This document shows positions 25,085-34,336 of a stretch of DNA of 64,000 nt, piece by piece. The position numbers were made by a program, and so were the translations under genes. This DNA is from Streptomyces sp. R44 (GTDB lineage Bacteria > Actinomycetota > Actinomycetes > Streptomycetales > Streptomycetaceae). Position 1 is the first letter of the stretch, and the number at the start of each line of letters is the position of its first letter. The stretch lies in the NCBI RefSeq assembly GCF_041053105.1, contig NZ_CP163444.1, positions 744,001 to 808,000 of the forward strand. Direction: 5' to 3'. The notes below the pieces were generated by a model that searched no databases, had not been told where the DNA came from, and saw only the letters and a list, made by a program, of their open reading frames with translations.

Positions 25085-25456
25085 TCAGGAGGACGGCGGC
25101 AGGGCGTAGTCGGTGAAGCCGAGCCAGTCGAGGGTCACGCAGGGTTCGTCGCCGAGCACCCAGGCGTCGTGGCCCGGCTTGACCTCCATGTAGTCGCCCG
25201 CGGCGAACTCGGCCGTCTCGCCGTCGTCCATGACGACCTTGATGCGGCCGCTGACCACGTATCCGACGTGCGAGGCCTGACAGCTGTCGGTGCCGGCGAT
25301 GGGCTTGACGTGCTTGGACCACTGCCAGCCCGGTTCGAAGACGGCGCGGCCGACCGAGCCGCCGTCACCGACGAGCAGGTCGAGCCTGCCCTTGCCCTCC
25401 TCGAAGGGACGCGTCTCGTCCGCTGAGTCGAAGCTCTTCCGTACGATCCCGGCCAT
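25085..25456 (-). CDS. Small cupin-domain protein
   Basis: This 123-residue single-domain cupin has a histidine in WSKHVKPIAG and another in the GHDAWVLGDEP region, around a core HVGYVVSGRIKVVMDDGE. Small cupins of this kind may bind a metal and act as isomerases, dioxygenases or sensors, so the activity is open. The ATG at 25456 has GGGAG six bases upstream, and a longer in-frame extension lacks support. It is convergent with the dioxygenase and has no clear functional partner. Confidence 0.8.
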   Translation of the reverse strand: MAGIVRKSFDSADETRPFEEGKGRLDLLVGDGGSVGRAVFEPGWQWSKHVKPIAGTDSCQASHVGYVVSGRIKVVMDDGETAEFAAGDYMEVKPGHDAWVLGDEPCVTLDWLGFTDYALPPSS

Positions 25457-25760
25457 CGCGCACTCCCGGCGGTGGAAAGGGTGCGGTCCCCGAGTCCGCT
25501 TCCAGGCTACGCCGGGGCGGCGCGGGCCGCCGTGCCCGGCGAGCGCATACCGATACGGAGAATGGTCAATCCTTGCATTGAATTTTTGTTGAACGAGAAT
25601 CGCCATTTGGTGGATCCGTGCACATTCGCGGCCCTTTTTCTGTGCGCATCCCTTACTGGACAGACCTACACATAAAGCCCAGATAAGCGCACAATGAAGC
25701 AGCGGCGCGATTGCCGCAAGTGCAGTCAGACGTGCATACGCCAGAAGGAGGCGAGGTCGT
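25457..25760. other. AT-rich intergenic region with no gene
   Basis: This divergent region of 304 bp separates the cupin and SPW-repeat genes. It is clearly richer in A and T than its surroundings from about 25556 to 25700. That suits promoters and protein-binding sites, but I see no convincing -35/-10 pair, RNA gene or reading frame. Confidence 0.5.
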
Positions 25761-26198
25761 ATGTCTGACGTCTCTCACCGTCGTGGTGATATCGCAGGAC
25801 ACCCGGACGCGACGGAAATGCGGGAGCGGTATGCCCGCGTACTCCAGACCAGAGGTGTCACGGCGGTCGAAGAACTCGTGATCCTCGCCGGCGTCTACGC
25901 CGCGATCTCCCCGTGGGTCGTTCACTTCTCCGCCGCCATGCCGACACTCGCCATCACGAACCTGGTCGTCGGCATCGCCCTCGCGGTCCTCGGCCTGTGC
26001 ATGTCGATGGCCCCCGAGCGGTCGCAGGACCTGAACTTCGTCGTCCTGCTGCTCGGCGCATGGCTGATCATCGCTCCATGGGTGGCCGCGCGGAACCCCG
26101 ACACCGGCACGATCCTCAGCAATGTGATCACCGGTGCGTGCGTCTGCCTGTTCTCCCTGACGGCCGGTGGACTGCTCATGACCAAGAGAAGGACGTGA
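25761..26198 (+). CDS. SPW-repeat membrane protein
   Basis: This 145-residue protein has four predicted membrane helices arranged as two SPW repeats, with the hallmark SPWVV (about residue 50) and APWVA (about residue 105). The first 35 residues are hydrophilic and presumably cytosolic. The family is common in bacteria with unknown function. A strong GAAGGAGG lies about ten bases before the ATG. The upstream region is AT-rich, which suggests independent transcription and perhaps stress or developmental control. A terminator follows. Confidence 0.85.
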   Translation: MSDVSHRRGDIAGHPDATEMRERYARVLQTRGVTAVEELVILAGVYAAISPWVVHFSAAMPTLAITNLVVGIALAVLGLCMSMAPERSQDLNFVVLLLGAWLIIAPWVAARNPDTGTILSNVITGACVCLFSLTAGGLLMTKRRT

Positions 26199-26242
26199 CG
26201 TTCTGATCGTCCGACACCCTGACCTTCGCTGATCCTCTCCCG

Positions 26243-26280
26243 GAACGGCGGCATCTCCTCTCCCGGAGGTGCCGCCGTTC
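26243..26280. terminator. Terminator after the SPW-repeat gene
   Basis: A 16-bp stem with one wobble (GAACGGCGGCATCTCC against GGAGGTGCCGCCGTTC) and a 6-base loop lies 45 bp after the SPW-repeat stop codon. Confidence 0.7.
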
Positions 26281-26320
26281 ACCGCGTTCTGTGCGTGAAC
26301 TGCAACTACCGGGTAACGAA

Positions 26321-26350
26321 TTGACCCACGTGGTTTCAGCCACATAAGTT
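26321..26350 (+). promoter_or_regulatory. Promoter of the DUF805 gene
   Basis: TTGACC (26321-26326) and TAAGTT (26345-26350) are 18 bp apart, giving a plausible vegetative promoter 65 bp before the GTG start of the DUF805 gene. It directly follows the upstream terminator. Confidence 0.55.
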
Positions 26351-26414
26351 CTGCGTAAAGCTTGCTCCACAGGGACAGGCTCCCGCTCGCATACCCAGTC
26401 CTTGGGGGGACAAA

Positions 26415-26771
26415 GTGAACTGGTACCTCGACGTTCTCAAGAAGTACGCGGTGTTCAGCGGCCGTGCGCGTCGCCAGGAATTCTGGATGTTCTTCCTGTT
26501 CAACGCCATCGCGGCGATCATCCTCATGATCGTCGACTCCCTGCTCGGCACCTACCCGCTGCTGTACGGCATCTACGCCCTGGGCGTCCTGATCCCGGGT
26601 CTCGCCGTGACGGTCCGCCGCCTGCACGACACCGGCCGCTCCGGCTGGTGGATCCTCATCGACCTCGTTCCGCTGGTCGGCGCCATCATCCTGATCGTCT
26701 TCCTCGCCACCGAGGGCGAGCAGCACCAGAACGCGCACGGCCCGAACCCGAAGCTGGCCCCGGCCTACTGA
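26415..26771 (+). CDS. DUF805 family membrane protein
   Basis: This 118-residue protein matches DUF805: an amphipathic start with FSGRARRQEFWMFFLFN, then helices around IAAIILMIVDSLL, LLYGIYALGVLIPGLAVTVRRLHDTGRSGWW and LIDLVPLVGAIILIVFLA. The RRLHDTGRSGWW motif is diagnostic. Function is unknown; some relatives affect membrane or envelope stress. A GTG start is used, with a GGGGGGA tract about six bases upstream. It has its own promoter and terminator and so is monocistronic. Confidence 0.88.
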   Translation: MNWYLDVLKKYAVFSGRARRQEFWMFFLFNAIAAIILMIVDSLLGTYPLLYGIYALGVLIPGLAVTVRRLHDTGRSGWWILIDLVPLVGAIILIVFLATEGEQHQNAHGPNPKLAPAY

Positions 26772-26805
26772 CGGTCCCCGCCTGCTGAAGGACCCGCTCA
26801 CGCGC

Positions 26806-26836
26806 GCGGCCCCCGGAGTTCTCCTCCGGGGGCCGC
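26806..26836. terminator. Strong terminator after the DUF805 gene
   Basis: A perfect 13-bp GC-rich stem (GCGGCCCCCGGAG and its complement) encloses a TTCTC loop, 35 bp after the DUF805 stop codon. Confidence 0.8.
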
Positions 26837-26964
26837 ACCCGTTTCCTGCCCAGTGCCGGTTCGGCGCGTTTCCCCGCGCCGCCTTGTGCAGGATGGCGCA
26901 CGACCGGCCCCCGCGGCCCCGCCTAGCCTCGCCGCAACAGCACGAACGAGGGGCGGTACCACCG

Positions 26965-28254
26965 GTGAACTGGCACATCCACGACTATCGCGAGAGCGAT
27001 CTCGCCGCCGTCGTCCATCTGATCGACACCACCGCCGAGCTCGGGCAGGAGTCCGTGTTCTCGCTCGCCGAGTGCATCGGCGCCCTCACCACCCGTCAGC
27101 CGGCCGTGGTCGCCGTGCACCAGGGCGCCCCCATCGGCGCGGCGCTCGCCTGTGTCTCCGGCGAGCGGGCCTGGGTCATGCGGGTCGCGATCTCCTCGGC
27201 GTGGCGGGGCCGCGGCCTCGCCAGCGCCCTGCTCGTGGAGCTGGAGCGGCGGCTCGTCGCGGCCCGCGTCGGGCGCATCGCCTACGTCCTGCCGGAGGAG
27301 GAGCTCCTCGGCGAGGGCCTGCTGAACGCCGGGTACACGCGCCAGCCGGCCGTCGCGTACTTCGAGAAGGTGGAGCCGCTGCACGGCCCCGCCGCGGGTC
27401 TCCTCGACGACCTGGGCGGCCGGCTGCTCCCTGGCGACCTGTGGGCGAAGGTCGCCGGCATGGAGCGGGAGAAGGACCTGATCGAGCGCCGGGTGGTGCT
27501 GCCCCTGGCCGAACCGGAGCGCGCCACCCGCCACGGGGTGCGACCGCCGCGCGCGGTCTGTCTGTTCGGCCCGCCCGGCACCGGCAAGACCACCTTCGCG
27601 CGCGGCATCGCGTCCCGGCTCGGCTGGCCCTTCGTGGAGATCCTGCCGTCCCGCCTCGCCGACGAGGGGAACCTCGCCGCCGCCCTGCGGTCCGCGTTCG
27701 CGCGGATCGCCGAGCTGGAGCGGGTCCTGGTCTTCATCGACGAGGTCGAGGAGATCGCCCCGGTCCGCTCGGAGCCCGCCCAGCCCGGTGGCATGCACGG
27801 GGTGACGAACGAACTCCTCAAGCTGATACCGGGCTTCCGGGAGCGGGACGAGCGGCTGCTCGTCTGTGCGACCAACTCGATCCGCTCCCTCGACCCGGCG
27901 TTCCTGCGCCCCGGCCGCTTCGACTACCTCATCCCGATCGGTACGCCGGACAAGGCGGCCCGCGCCGCGATCTGGGCCCGGTACACGGACGGGCGGCCGG
28001 ACGTCGACATCGACGAGCTGGTGCTCGCGAGCGAGCTGTTCACGCCCGCCGACATCGAGCACGCGGCCCGGATCGCCGCGCAGGCCTCCTTCGAGCGGGA
28101 CCTCCTCGCGGTCGGCGGGCGCGGCGGCGACGACCCGGCGCCCGGCGCGAGCACGGCGGACTACCTGGAGGCCATCGCCGAGTGCCGGCCGACGGTCACG
28201 CCGGAGATGGTCGAGCAGTTCGCCGCGGACATCACCTCACACGCCCGCACCTGA
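26965..28254 (+). CDS. GNAT acetyltransferase-AAA+ ATPase fusion protein
   Basis: This 429-residue protein joins two domains. Residues 1-135 are a GNAT fold with the acetyl-CoA-binding motif RVAISSAWRGRGLASALL (73-90). Residues 195-420 are an AAA+ ATPase with Walker A GPPGTGKTT (202-210), Walker B VFIDE (D259, E260), sensor 1 in LLVCATNS and the SRH motif FLRPGRFD. The GTG start at 26965 is chosen because GAGGGG lies about eleven bases upstream and the GNAT domain begins there. The AAA part resembles FtsH/proteasomal ATPase modules but has no protease. Its 3' end overlaps the convergent fructokinase gene by 23 bp. The substrate is unknown. Confidence 0.82.
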   Translation: MNWHIHDYRESDLAAVVHLIDTTAELGQESVFSLAECIGALTTRQPAVVAVHQGAPIGAALACVSGERAWVMRVAISSAWRGRGLASALLVELERRLVAARVGRIAYVLPEEELLGEGLLNAGYTRQPAVAYFEKVEPLHGPAAGLLDDLGGRLLPGDLWAKVAGMEREKDLIERRVVLPLAEPERATRHGVRPPRAVCLFGPPGTGKTTFARGIASRLGWPFVEILPSRLADEGNLAAALRSAFARIAELERVLVFIDEVEEIAPVRSEPAQPGGMHGVTNELLKLIPGFRERDERLLVCATNSIRSLDPAFLRPGRFDYLIPIGTPDKAARAAIWARYTDGRPDVDIDELVLASELFTPADIEHAARIAAQASFERDLLAVGGRGGDDPAPGASTADYLEAIAECRPTVTPEMVEQFAADITSHART

Positions 28255-29155
28255 TGGTGAACTTCTCCCCGGCCGCGTCCAGTTCGTCCCGGTCGGGCGG
28301 CTGGGCGCCGGCCCGGGAGACGGTGACGGCAGCCGCCGCGGCCGCCCTCCGCAGCAGCCTCGCCAGGTACTCGGCGCCCAGCCCGTCGAAAGTCTCCCGG
28401 CCGGCCAGGACGTCGAGTACGGCCGACATGAAGGAGTCACCCGCGCCGACCGTGTCGACGACGGTGACCGGCGGCGCCTCCGAGGTGACCGTCTCCCGCC
28501 CGGTGAGGGCGAGCGACCCCGCCGCGCCCCGGGTGACCAGGACGACGGCCGGGCCGAGCGCCAGCCAGCGGGCGGCGACCGCCTCCGGCTCCTCGCCGGG
28601 GTACAGCCAGGCCAGGTCCTCGTCGCTCGCCTTCACCAGGTCGCTCAGCGCGACGCAGCGCTCGACGCGGGCGACGGCCTCGGCGTGCTCCCCCATCAGT
28701 TCGGGCCGCACGTTGGGGTCGTAGCTGACCGTGGCCCGGTCGCGGAGCCGCTCGACCTCGGCCAGGACGGCGGCCGCGCCGGGGGAGGTGACGGCGGCGA
28801 TCGAGCCGATGTGCACATGGACGGGCCGCTCCTCGCGGAGCTCCCCCGCCTCCAGGGTCCAGGCGATGTCGAAGGTGTACGAGGCCGCTCCGTGCGCGTC
28901 GAGCGCGACGACCGCCGACGGGGTGCGTACGGGAGCGCCGCCGACCTCCACCCGTACCCCCGCGCCCTTCAGATGGTCCGCGATCAGCCGGCCGGTGGGG
29001 TCGTCGGCGAGCTGGGTGAGCAGGGTGACGTCCCGGCCGAGGCGGGCGAGGCCGTAGGCGACGTTGGCGGGGCTGCCGCCCGGGTGGACCCGTTCGCTGC
29101 CGTCGGCGCCGCGCACGATGTCGGCGACGCACTCGCCGATCACCAGGATGGACAT
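28232..29155 (-). CDS. PfkB-family carbohydrate kinase, probable fructokinase
   Basis: This 307-residue kinase has the PfkB signatures GGSPANVAYGLARLG near the N-terminus and DTVGAGDSFMSAVL at the C-terminus. The Asp of GAGDSF is the catalytic base. It should phosphorylate fructose released by the GH32 enzymes to fructose-6-phosphate. That substrate is inferred from the operon, which it closes: its ATG lies three bases after the stop codon of the exported GH32. Length is normal for the family. The end overlaps the convergent GNAT-AAA gene. Confidence 0.88.
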   Translation of the reverse strand: MSILVIGECVADIVRGADGSERVHPGGSPANVAYGLARLGRDVTLLTQLADDPTGRLIADHLKGAGVRVEVGGAPVRTPSAVVALDAHGAASYTFDIAWTLEAGELREERPVHVHIGSIAAVTSPGAAAVLAEVERLRDRATVSYDPNVRPELMGEHAEAVARVERCVALSDLVKASDEDLAWLYPGEEPEAVAARWLALGPAVVLVTRGAAGSLALTGRETVTSEAPPVTVVDTVGAGDSFMSAVLDVLAGRETFDGLGAEYLARLLRRAAAAAAVTVSRAGAQPPDRDELDAAGEKFTIRCGRVR

Positions 29156-29158
29156 GGG

Positions 29159-32100
29159 TCAGAGCTCCTTGGCGTAGGTGTCCTGGTAGCCGGCCCGCCC
29201 GCCGAAGACGTTGAGGCCGACGTGGCCGTCGGTGTAGGTGGCCGCCGGTTCGGTCAGGTCGATGATCCGGTTCCCGTCGAGGAAGACCTGGATACGGGTG
29301 CCCTGGTGGACGACCCGCAGATCGTACGTGGCGCCGTGCCGTACGAGAGCGGGGACCCGGGCGAGGGCGGCGGCGTCGTCGAAGGAGCCGCCGCGCCGGA
29401 CGACGAGACGGACGGCCCGGAGGTCCGGGTCGACGTTGAGGACGTACCCGTCGGCGCCGTCGGCTGAGGCCCGCCAGATCAGGGAGGCGGCGCCCCGGGT
29501 GCCGTCGGGGCCGCCGAGCCGTAGCAGGGTGGTGAGTTCGAGGTCGGCGAAGCGGCGGGTGGACATCGCGTCGCTGTCGCGGTCGAAGACCCCGGTGTGC
29601 CCGGCGCCGGTGGCCTGCCAGCGGCCGGCGGGGACGGCGGTGAGGGTGCCGAGGTCCGTGCGGAACTCCCCCGGCGGCGGGGGCCCGGGCAGGACGGGGA
29701 GCGTCTCGGAGAGGCGGCAGGTGGAGGCGAGGCGGTGGAGGGCGAGTTCCGCGATCCGGACCGTGCCGCCGTCGGCCGTGAAGGCGATCCCGTCGGCGTC
29801 GGGGTCGGGCAGGACCAGGCTGGTGACGACGGCCTCGCCGGCGCCGCCGAAGACCTCCACGGAGGAGGAGTCGACGAGGATCCGCAGCCGGACCGTCCGG
29901 CTGCCGTCGGCGGCCCGGGCGGCCGCGAGCGGGGCCTCGGTGCGGCCCGCGAAGGAGCGGGTGAAGTCGGTGCGTCCGGAGGCGGTGCGGTCGACGTAGA
30001 GGCGTTCGCGGACGGCGTCGTAGCCGACGAGGGTGGCCTGTCCGTCCTTCGTCCGCAGATGAAACGCGCAGCCGGTCGCGGCGCCCGTCGGCGGCAGCAG
30101 GAGCTCGGCCTCCAGGTCGTACGTGGTGCCGGTGAGGCCCGCGCAGGGGTCGGGCGCGCCGGGTCCTGCGGTCAGGTCCCGCCGTACGGTCGTGTCCGTG
30201 CGCAGCGAGGCCAGTTCGGCGACGGGCCACTGGCGCAGGACGGGGCCGTCAGGGCCGTCGGCGAGGGTGAGTTCACGGGGAAGGGAGTGCTGGCCGTTCC
30301 ACGGGTGGGTGGGGGCGCTGAACGGATAGTCCCAGTTGGTGGTCCAGCCGAGCCAGACGCGGCGCGCGCCGGGCAGGTCCGCGAAGGTGATGGCCGCGTA
30401 GAAGTCGCGCCCGTGGTCGCTGCGCGGGGCCGGGCCCGGGGCCTGGTGAGCGGTGAAGGCGGTGCCGTCCCAGTCGCCGGTGAGGTGGCGGGCGGTGGAG
30501 CCGTCGGTGGAGCGGAGGGCGCCGGTGCTGAAGGTGAGGACCCAGACCGTGCGGGCGGGGTCGCCGTCGACGGGGAGCGGGATGAGGTCGGGGCATTCCC
30601 AGACCCCGCCGCCGGCCACCCAGTCCCCGTAGCCGAACGAGCTGGCACGGGTCCAGTTGAGGAGGTCCCGGGAGGTGAAGAAGCGCACGTGGTCGCCGCC
30701 GGACACCACCATGACCCACTGGTCGCGGGCCTCGTCCCGGACCACCTTCGGGTCGCGGAAGTCCCAGCCGCCGTCCGGGCCGCCGGGGTTGCCGACGAGC
30801 GGCCCGGGACCGCCGTAGGGCTGCCAGGAGCGGCCCCGGTCGGTGCTGTAGGCGGCGCGGACCGCCTGGTTCCCGCCGATCCTGTCCGGCTGGTAGCTCG
30901 TGTAGTAGGCGATCAGGCCGGAGCCGCCGCCGAACAGGCCGGAGGCGTCGCCGTGATCGGCGACGGCCGATCCGGACCAGCGGTGGCCGTACTCGTTCCA
31001 TTCGAGGGCGATCGGCAGCGCGCGCCAGTGCAGGAGGTCGGTGGAGACGGCGTGCGCCCAGCGGCCTTCGGCCTGGTGGAAGAGGTGGTACTCCCCGTCG
31101 AGGTGGACGAGCCCGTTGGGGTCGCTGCCCGGTCCGGAGCGCGGTGAGTGGTGGACGGCGGGGCGGTACGGCTCGGTGTAGTGGTCGCGTACGTCGGCGG
31201 CGTACACGTCCTGGAAGTACGCGGTGCCGCCGGCCGCGACGAGCCCGACGGTGTCGCCGGTGGCGCTCGCCGGGGCGCGCAGGGCCTCCACGCCGTCCAC
31301 AAAGGCGGTGAACTCGCCTCCGAGGAGGTGGACTTCGACGCGGTACGGAGTTCCCGTGCGGAGCGGGCGTACGGGCGGGGGCGCGGTGGCGAGGACGGCG
31401 CGGCTCGTGTGGTCGAGGAGCCGTATCGAGCCGGTCGTGGTGTCCAGGAGGAGCTCGTGCCCGCGGACGAGGAGCCCTGCCGCGTCCGCCCCGGCGAGCT
31501 GCACGTCGGCGGAGACGACCAGGTCGGGGCCGTCGGGGGCGGGCGCGGTGCGCAGCCCGCCGTTCCCGCGCAGGCCCTTGAGGTCGCGGGTCCAGGTGCC
31601 GGAGAGGGTGGTGGCGCCCGGGAGTCCGTCGGGCGGGCCGGCGGCGGTGACGTTCTCGAAGGAGACCCGGCCGTTGTAGGCGAGGAGCCCGGGGCGGCCG
31701 GAGAGGTGCGGGGCGGGCGCGGGGTCCTCGGTGTCGATGACGGGTGCGTAGCCGTCGGGGCGGAGGAAGTCGCTCTGCCAGTGGACGCGGAGGCGGCGGC
31801 CCTCGGCCTCGACGCGCAGGCGGTGGACGGTGCCGGGCGTGATCGGGGTGGAGTGGGTGGCGAGGGTGACGTCACCGTCCACGCGGTAGAGGCGGAGGCG
31901 GCCCAGGTTGGGGTCGGCCTCGACGGCGTAGCCCCGGGTGCCGGTGGCGTCGGCGCGGACGAGGAGGGCGGCGACGGCGTACGGGTCGTGGACGAGGACG
32001 TCCGCCTGGAGGGAGGTGTCGTACGCGTCCTCGGCGGCGATCGTACGGATGTTGGCGCCTTCGGGCGCGGCCCCGGTGAGCCCCAGTGGGGTCGGGGTCC

Positions 32101-32749
32101 AGGTGCCGGTGCCGGTCCAGCCGCTCAGGTCGGTGGTGACGGTCCAGGTCCGGGGAGGCCCGAAGGTGACCGAGCCGCCGTCGGCGAGCAGGCCGACGTG
32201 GCCCGTGGTGTGGCGGTGGTCGACGGTGGTGAGGACCTGTTCGCCGTCGACGTGGACGGTGAGGGCGGGCCCGTCGACGGTGACGTCGAGGGCCGTGCCG
32301 GGGCCGTTGCCGCCGGTGGCGAGGGTGGTGCCGTTCGCCAGATCGACCAGCTCCACCTGGCCGTTCGCGGGTTCCAGGAGGACGGCGTAGCCGGTGGAGC
32401 CGTCGGCCTCGGCCCGCAGGACGAGTCCGCCCCGGGCGTGCGGGGTGGCCGGATCGGCCGTGATCCGGACGGAACACCCGGCGCGGGCGCCGATCCGGTG
32501 CTCGGCGACGGCGAGCGCGGTGCCGGAGGCGGTGGAGGCGCGTTGCCCGCCGTCCGGGGTCCGCTGCCAACTCCCCTGGTACGGGAGGGGGTCGGGGAGC
32601 GGCGAGGTGACGGCCTCGGGGAGCGTCGCGGTCCGGCGGCGCGCGGGGGCGGCCTCGGCGGTGCGGGAGGCGACGAGGGCGGGAAGGAGGGCGAGCCCGC
32701 CGGCCCGGAGCAGGGTGCGGCGGTGGAGGGGGAGCTCGGGGATACGCAT
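29159..32749 (-). CDS. Large exported multidomain GH32 levanase/inulinase
   Basis: This 1196-residue protein begins with a twin-arginine-type signal (HRRTLLRAGGLALLPALVA). Residues about 60-520 form repeated laminin-G/DUF1080-like beta-sandwich modules. The GH32 five-blade propeller and its beta-sandwich cover about 530-1030, with nucleophile D543 (SDPNG), transition-state Asp D666 (FRDP) and acid/base E718 (WECPD). A further beta-sandwich module ends the protein. It should cleave levan or inulin outside the cell and bind the polymer through its extra modules. GAGGAGG precedes the ATG. The gene lies between the cytosolic GH32 and fructokinase genes, with a hairpin ahead of it that could modulate its level. 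Confidence 0.9.
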   Translation of the reverse strand: MRIPELPLHRRTLLRAGGLALLPALVASRTAEAAPARRRTATLPEAVTSPLPDPLPYQGSWQRTPDGGQRASTASGTALAVAEHRIGARAGCSVRITADPATPHARGGLVLRAEADGSTGYAVLLEPANGQVELVDLANGTTLATGGNGPGTALDVTVDGPALTVHVDGEQVLTTVDHRHTTGHVGLLADGGSVTFGPPRTWTVTTDLSGWTGTGTWTPTPLGLTGAAPEGANIRTIAAEDAYDTSLQADVLVHDPYAVAALLVRADATGTRGYAVEADPNLGRLRLYRVDGDVTLATHSTPITPGTVHRLRVEAEGRRLRVHWQSDFLRPDGYAPVIDTEDPAPAPHLSGRPGLLAYNGRVSFENVTAAGPPDGLPGATTLSGTWTRDLKGLRGNGGLRTAPAPDGPDLVVSADVQLAGADAAGLLVRGHELLLDTTTGSIRLLDHTSRAVLATAPPPVRPLRTGTPYRVEVHLLGGEFTAFVDGVEALRAPASATGDTVGLVAAGGTAYFQDVYAADVRDHYTEPYRPAVHHSPRSGPGSDPNGLVHLDGEYHLFHQAEGRWAHAVSTDLLHWRALPIALEWNEYGHRWSGSAVADHGDASGLFGGGSGLIAYYTSYQPDRIGGNQAVRAAYSTDRGRSWQPYGGPGPLVGNPGGPDGGWDFRDPKVVRDEARDQWVMVVSGGDHVRFFTSRDLLNWTRASSFGYGDWVAGGGVWECPDLIPLPVDGDPARTVWVLTFSTGALRSTDGSTARHLTGDWDGTAFTAHQAPGPAPRSDHGRDFYAAITFADLPGARRVWLGWTTNWDYPFSAPTHPWNGQHSLPRELTLADGPDGPVLRQWPVAELASLRTDTTVRRDLTAGPGAPDPCAGLTGTTYDLEAELLLPPTGAATGCAFHLRTKDGQATLVGYDAVRERLYVDRTASGRTDFTRSFAGRTEAPLAAARAADGSRTVRLRILVDSSSVEVFGGAGEAVVTSLVLPDPDADGIAFTADGGTVRIAELALHRLASTCRLSETLPVLPGPPPPGEFRTDLGTLTAVPAGRWQATGAGHTGVFDRDSDAMSTRRFADLELTTLLRLGGPDGTRGAASLIWRASADGADGYVLNVDPDLRAVRLVVRRGGSFDDAAALARVPALVRHGATYDLRVVHQGTRIQVFLDGNRIIDLTEPAATYTDGHVGLNVFGGRAGYQDTYAKEL

Positions 32750-32797
32750 GGGGCCTCCTCGGCGGTGGGGTGGCGCCGGTACGAAAGAAGGAAGGGG

Positions 32798-32827
32798 CCG
32801 GTGCCGGGGGTCCGTGCCCGGCACCGG
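32798..32827 (-). terminator. Intercistronic hairpin before the exported GH32 gene
   Basis: A perfect 11-bp stem (CCGGTGCCGGG and its complement) with an 8-base loop lies between the two GH32 genes. It may act as a partial terminator or an RNA-stabilising structure. Confidence 0.5.
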
Positions 32828-32839
32828 GCGGAAGGACCG

Positions 32840-34336
32840 CTACGGCCAGAGCGGGCGCGGGCTCGTCTCGATCGGGGCCATGTGCCAGGCGTCGAGGCGG
32901 GTGACGGTCGCGCGGCCGGTGGTGGTGAGCGAGACGCCGGTCGCCTCGTGGGGGCGGGTCGGGTAGACGCGGGCGGCCAGGGCGCGGCCGTTGGCGAAGA
33001 TCTCCAGGGCGGAGTGGTCCACGAGGACGCGGAGTTCGACCGTGCCGTCCGGGCCGAGGGGCAGGTCGCCGTGGCGGGGTGCGGTGTCGACGTCCGGGTC
33101 CAGGCTGCTCGCCTCGCGGTGGAGGCGCAGGGTGCCCGAGGTGCCGGAGGCGTCGCGCGCGAGCTCGATGACGGTGCGCTCGGCGCCGTCCGGGGTCTCC
33201 CGTACCCCGAGCCGTACCGTGGCGCCCGGGGCGAGGCGCAGGGTCGCCTCCAGGTCGAGCTGGTCGCCACGGATCGCGTCCAGGTCGGCGTCCCCCTCGA
33301 AGGGCCCCAGGGCCACGTGGTCGCGGCGCAGGCGCGACAGCTCCGGCACGGGCGCCTGGGCGAGGGCGCCGTCGGGGCCGAGGGTGACGAGGCGCGGCAG
33401 GGACATGACCCCGGACCAGCCGGCGTGGGCGGTGGCCTCCTCGCCGCGGCCCTCCTGGAGCCAGCCGAACATGATGCGCCGGCCGTGCGCGTCGCGCATG
33501 GACTGGGGCGCGTAGAAGTAGTTCTGTCCGTGGTCGAGGCGGTGCAGGGCGCTCGGCTCGAAGCGGTCGCCCTCGTAGCGGCCGGTCCAGTAGAGGGGGT
33601 GGTGGGTGGCGCCCTCGTCCCAGGCGGAGAAGGCGAGGACGTCGGTGCCGTCGACCCGGAAGAGGTCGACGCACTCCCACATGGTGCCGGTCCAGTCGGG
33701 GTCGGCGGCGGTGCCGAGGCTCGCGTCGCCGGTCAGGAGCGGGCCCACGTACCGCCAGTCGCGCAGGTCGTGGGACTCGTACAGGAAGGCCGTGCCGCCC
33801 TGGCCGCGGATGCCGGAGCCGACGAGCTGGCGCCAGAGGTCGCCCTCCTTCCAGACGCAATGGTCGCGGTACGCGGTGATGTCGAGGCCCGCCGGGGGCG
33901 CGGCGATCACCGGGTTGGCGGGGTCCTTCGTCCAGTGCCGCAGGTCGGGGCTGCCGGTGGCGACGCAGGGCAGCTCGCGCTCGCCGTGCCGGCCCGAGTA
34001 GACGAGCGTGGGCACTCCCCCGTCGTCGACGAGGACGCCGGACCAGCAGCCGTCGCGGTCGGGTCCGGTGGTGCCGGGGACGAGGGCGACGGGTTCGTCG
34101 GTCCAGGTGACGAGGTCGGTGGAGGTGGCGTGGCCCCAGTGGATGCGGTGGTGGGCGGGGGCGAGCGGGTTGTACTGGTAGAAGAGGTGGTAGACGCCGT
34201 TCCAGTGGCTGAGCCCGTTGGGGTCGTTGAGCCAGCCGCCGGGGGACGTGAAGTGGAAGCGGGGCCGGTGCGGGTCGCGGAAGGCCCGCTCGGCGAGGCC
34301 CTCTTCGACGGCGGGGGCGATCAGGTCGTGTGTCAT
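32840..34336 (-). CDS. Cytosolic GH32 beta-fructosidase
   Basis: This 498-residue enzyme has the GH32 nucleophile D38 in GGWLNDPNG, the acid/base E221 in MWECVDLF and a C-terminal beta-sandwich with [12 protein letters not shown]. The usual RDP motif reads RDH here (R157-D158-H159), so the transition-state stabilising Asp is kept. There is no signal peptide, so it should hydrolyse imported fructo-oligosaccharides or sucrose to free fructose. Its start codon overlaps the stop of the upstream ATPase gene (ATGA), tying it to the transporter. Confidence 0.92.
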   Translation of the reverse strand: MTHDLIAPAVEEGLAERAFRDPHRPRFHFTSPGGWLNDPNGLSHWNGVYHLFYQYNPLAPAHHRIHWGHATSTDLVTWTDEPVALVPGTTGPDRDGCWSGVLVDDGGVPTLVYSGRHGERELPCVATGSPDLRHWTKDPANPVIAAPPAGLDITAYRDHCVWKEGDLWRQLVGSGIRGQGGTAFLYESHDLRDWRYVGPLLTGDASLGTAADPDWTGTMWECVDLFRVDGTDVLAFSAWDEGATHHPLYWTGRYEGDRFEPSALHRLDHGQNYFYAPQSMRDAHGRRIMFGWLQEGRGEEATAHAGWSGVMSLPRLVTLGPDGALAQAPVPELSRLRRDHVALGPFEGDADLDAIRGDQLDLEATLRLAPGATVRLGVRETPDGAERTVIELARDASGTSGTLRLHREASSLDPDVDTAPRHGDLPLGPDGTVELRVLVDHSALEIFANGRALAARVYPTRPHEATGVSLTTTGRATVTRLDAWHMAPIETSPRPLWP

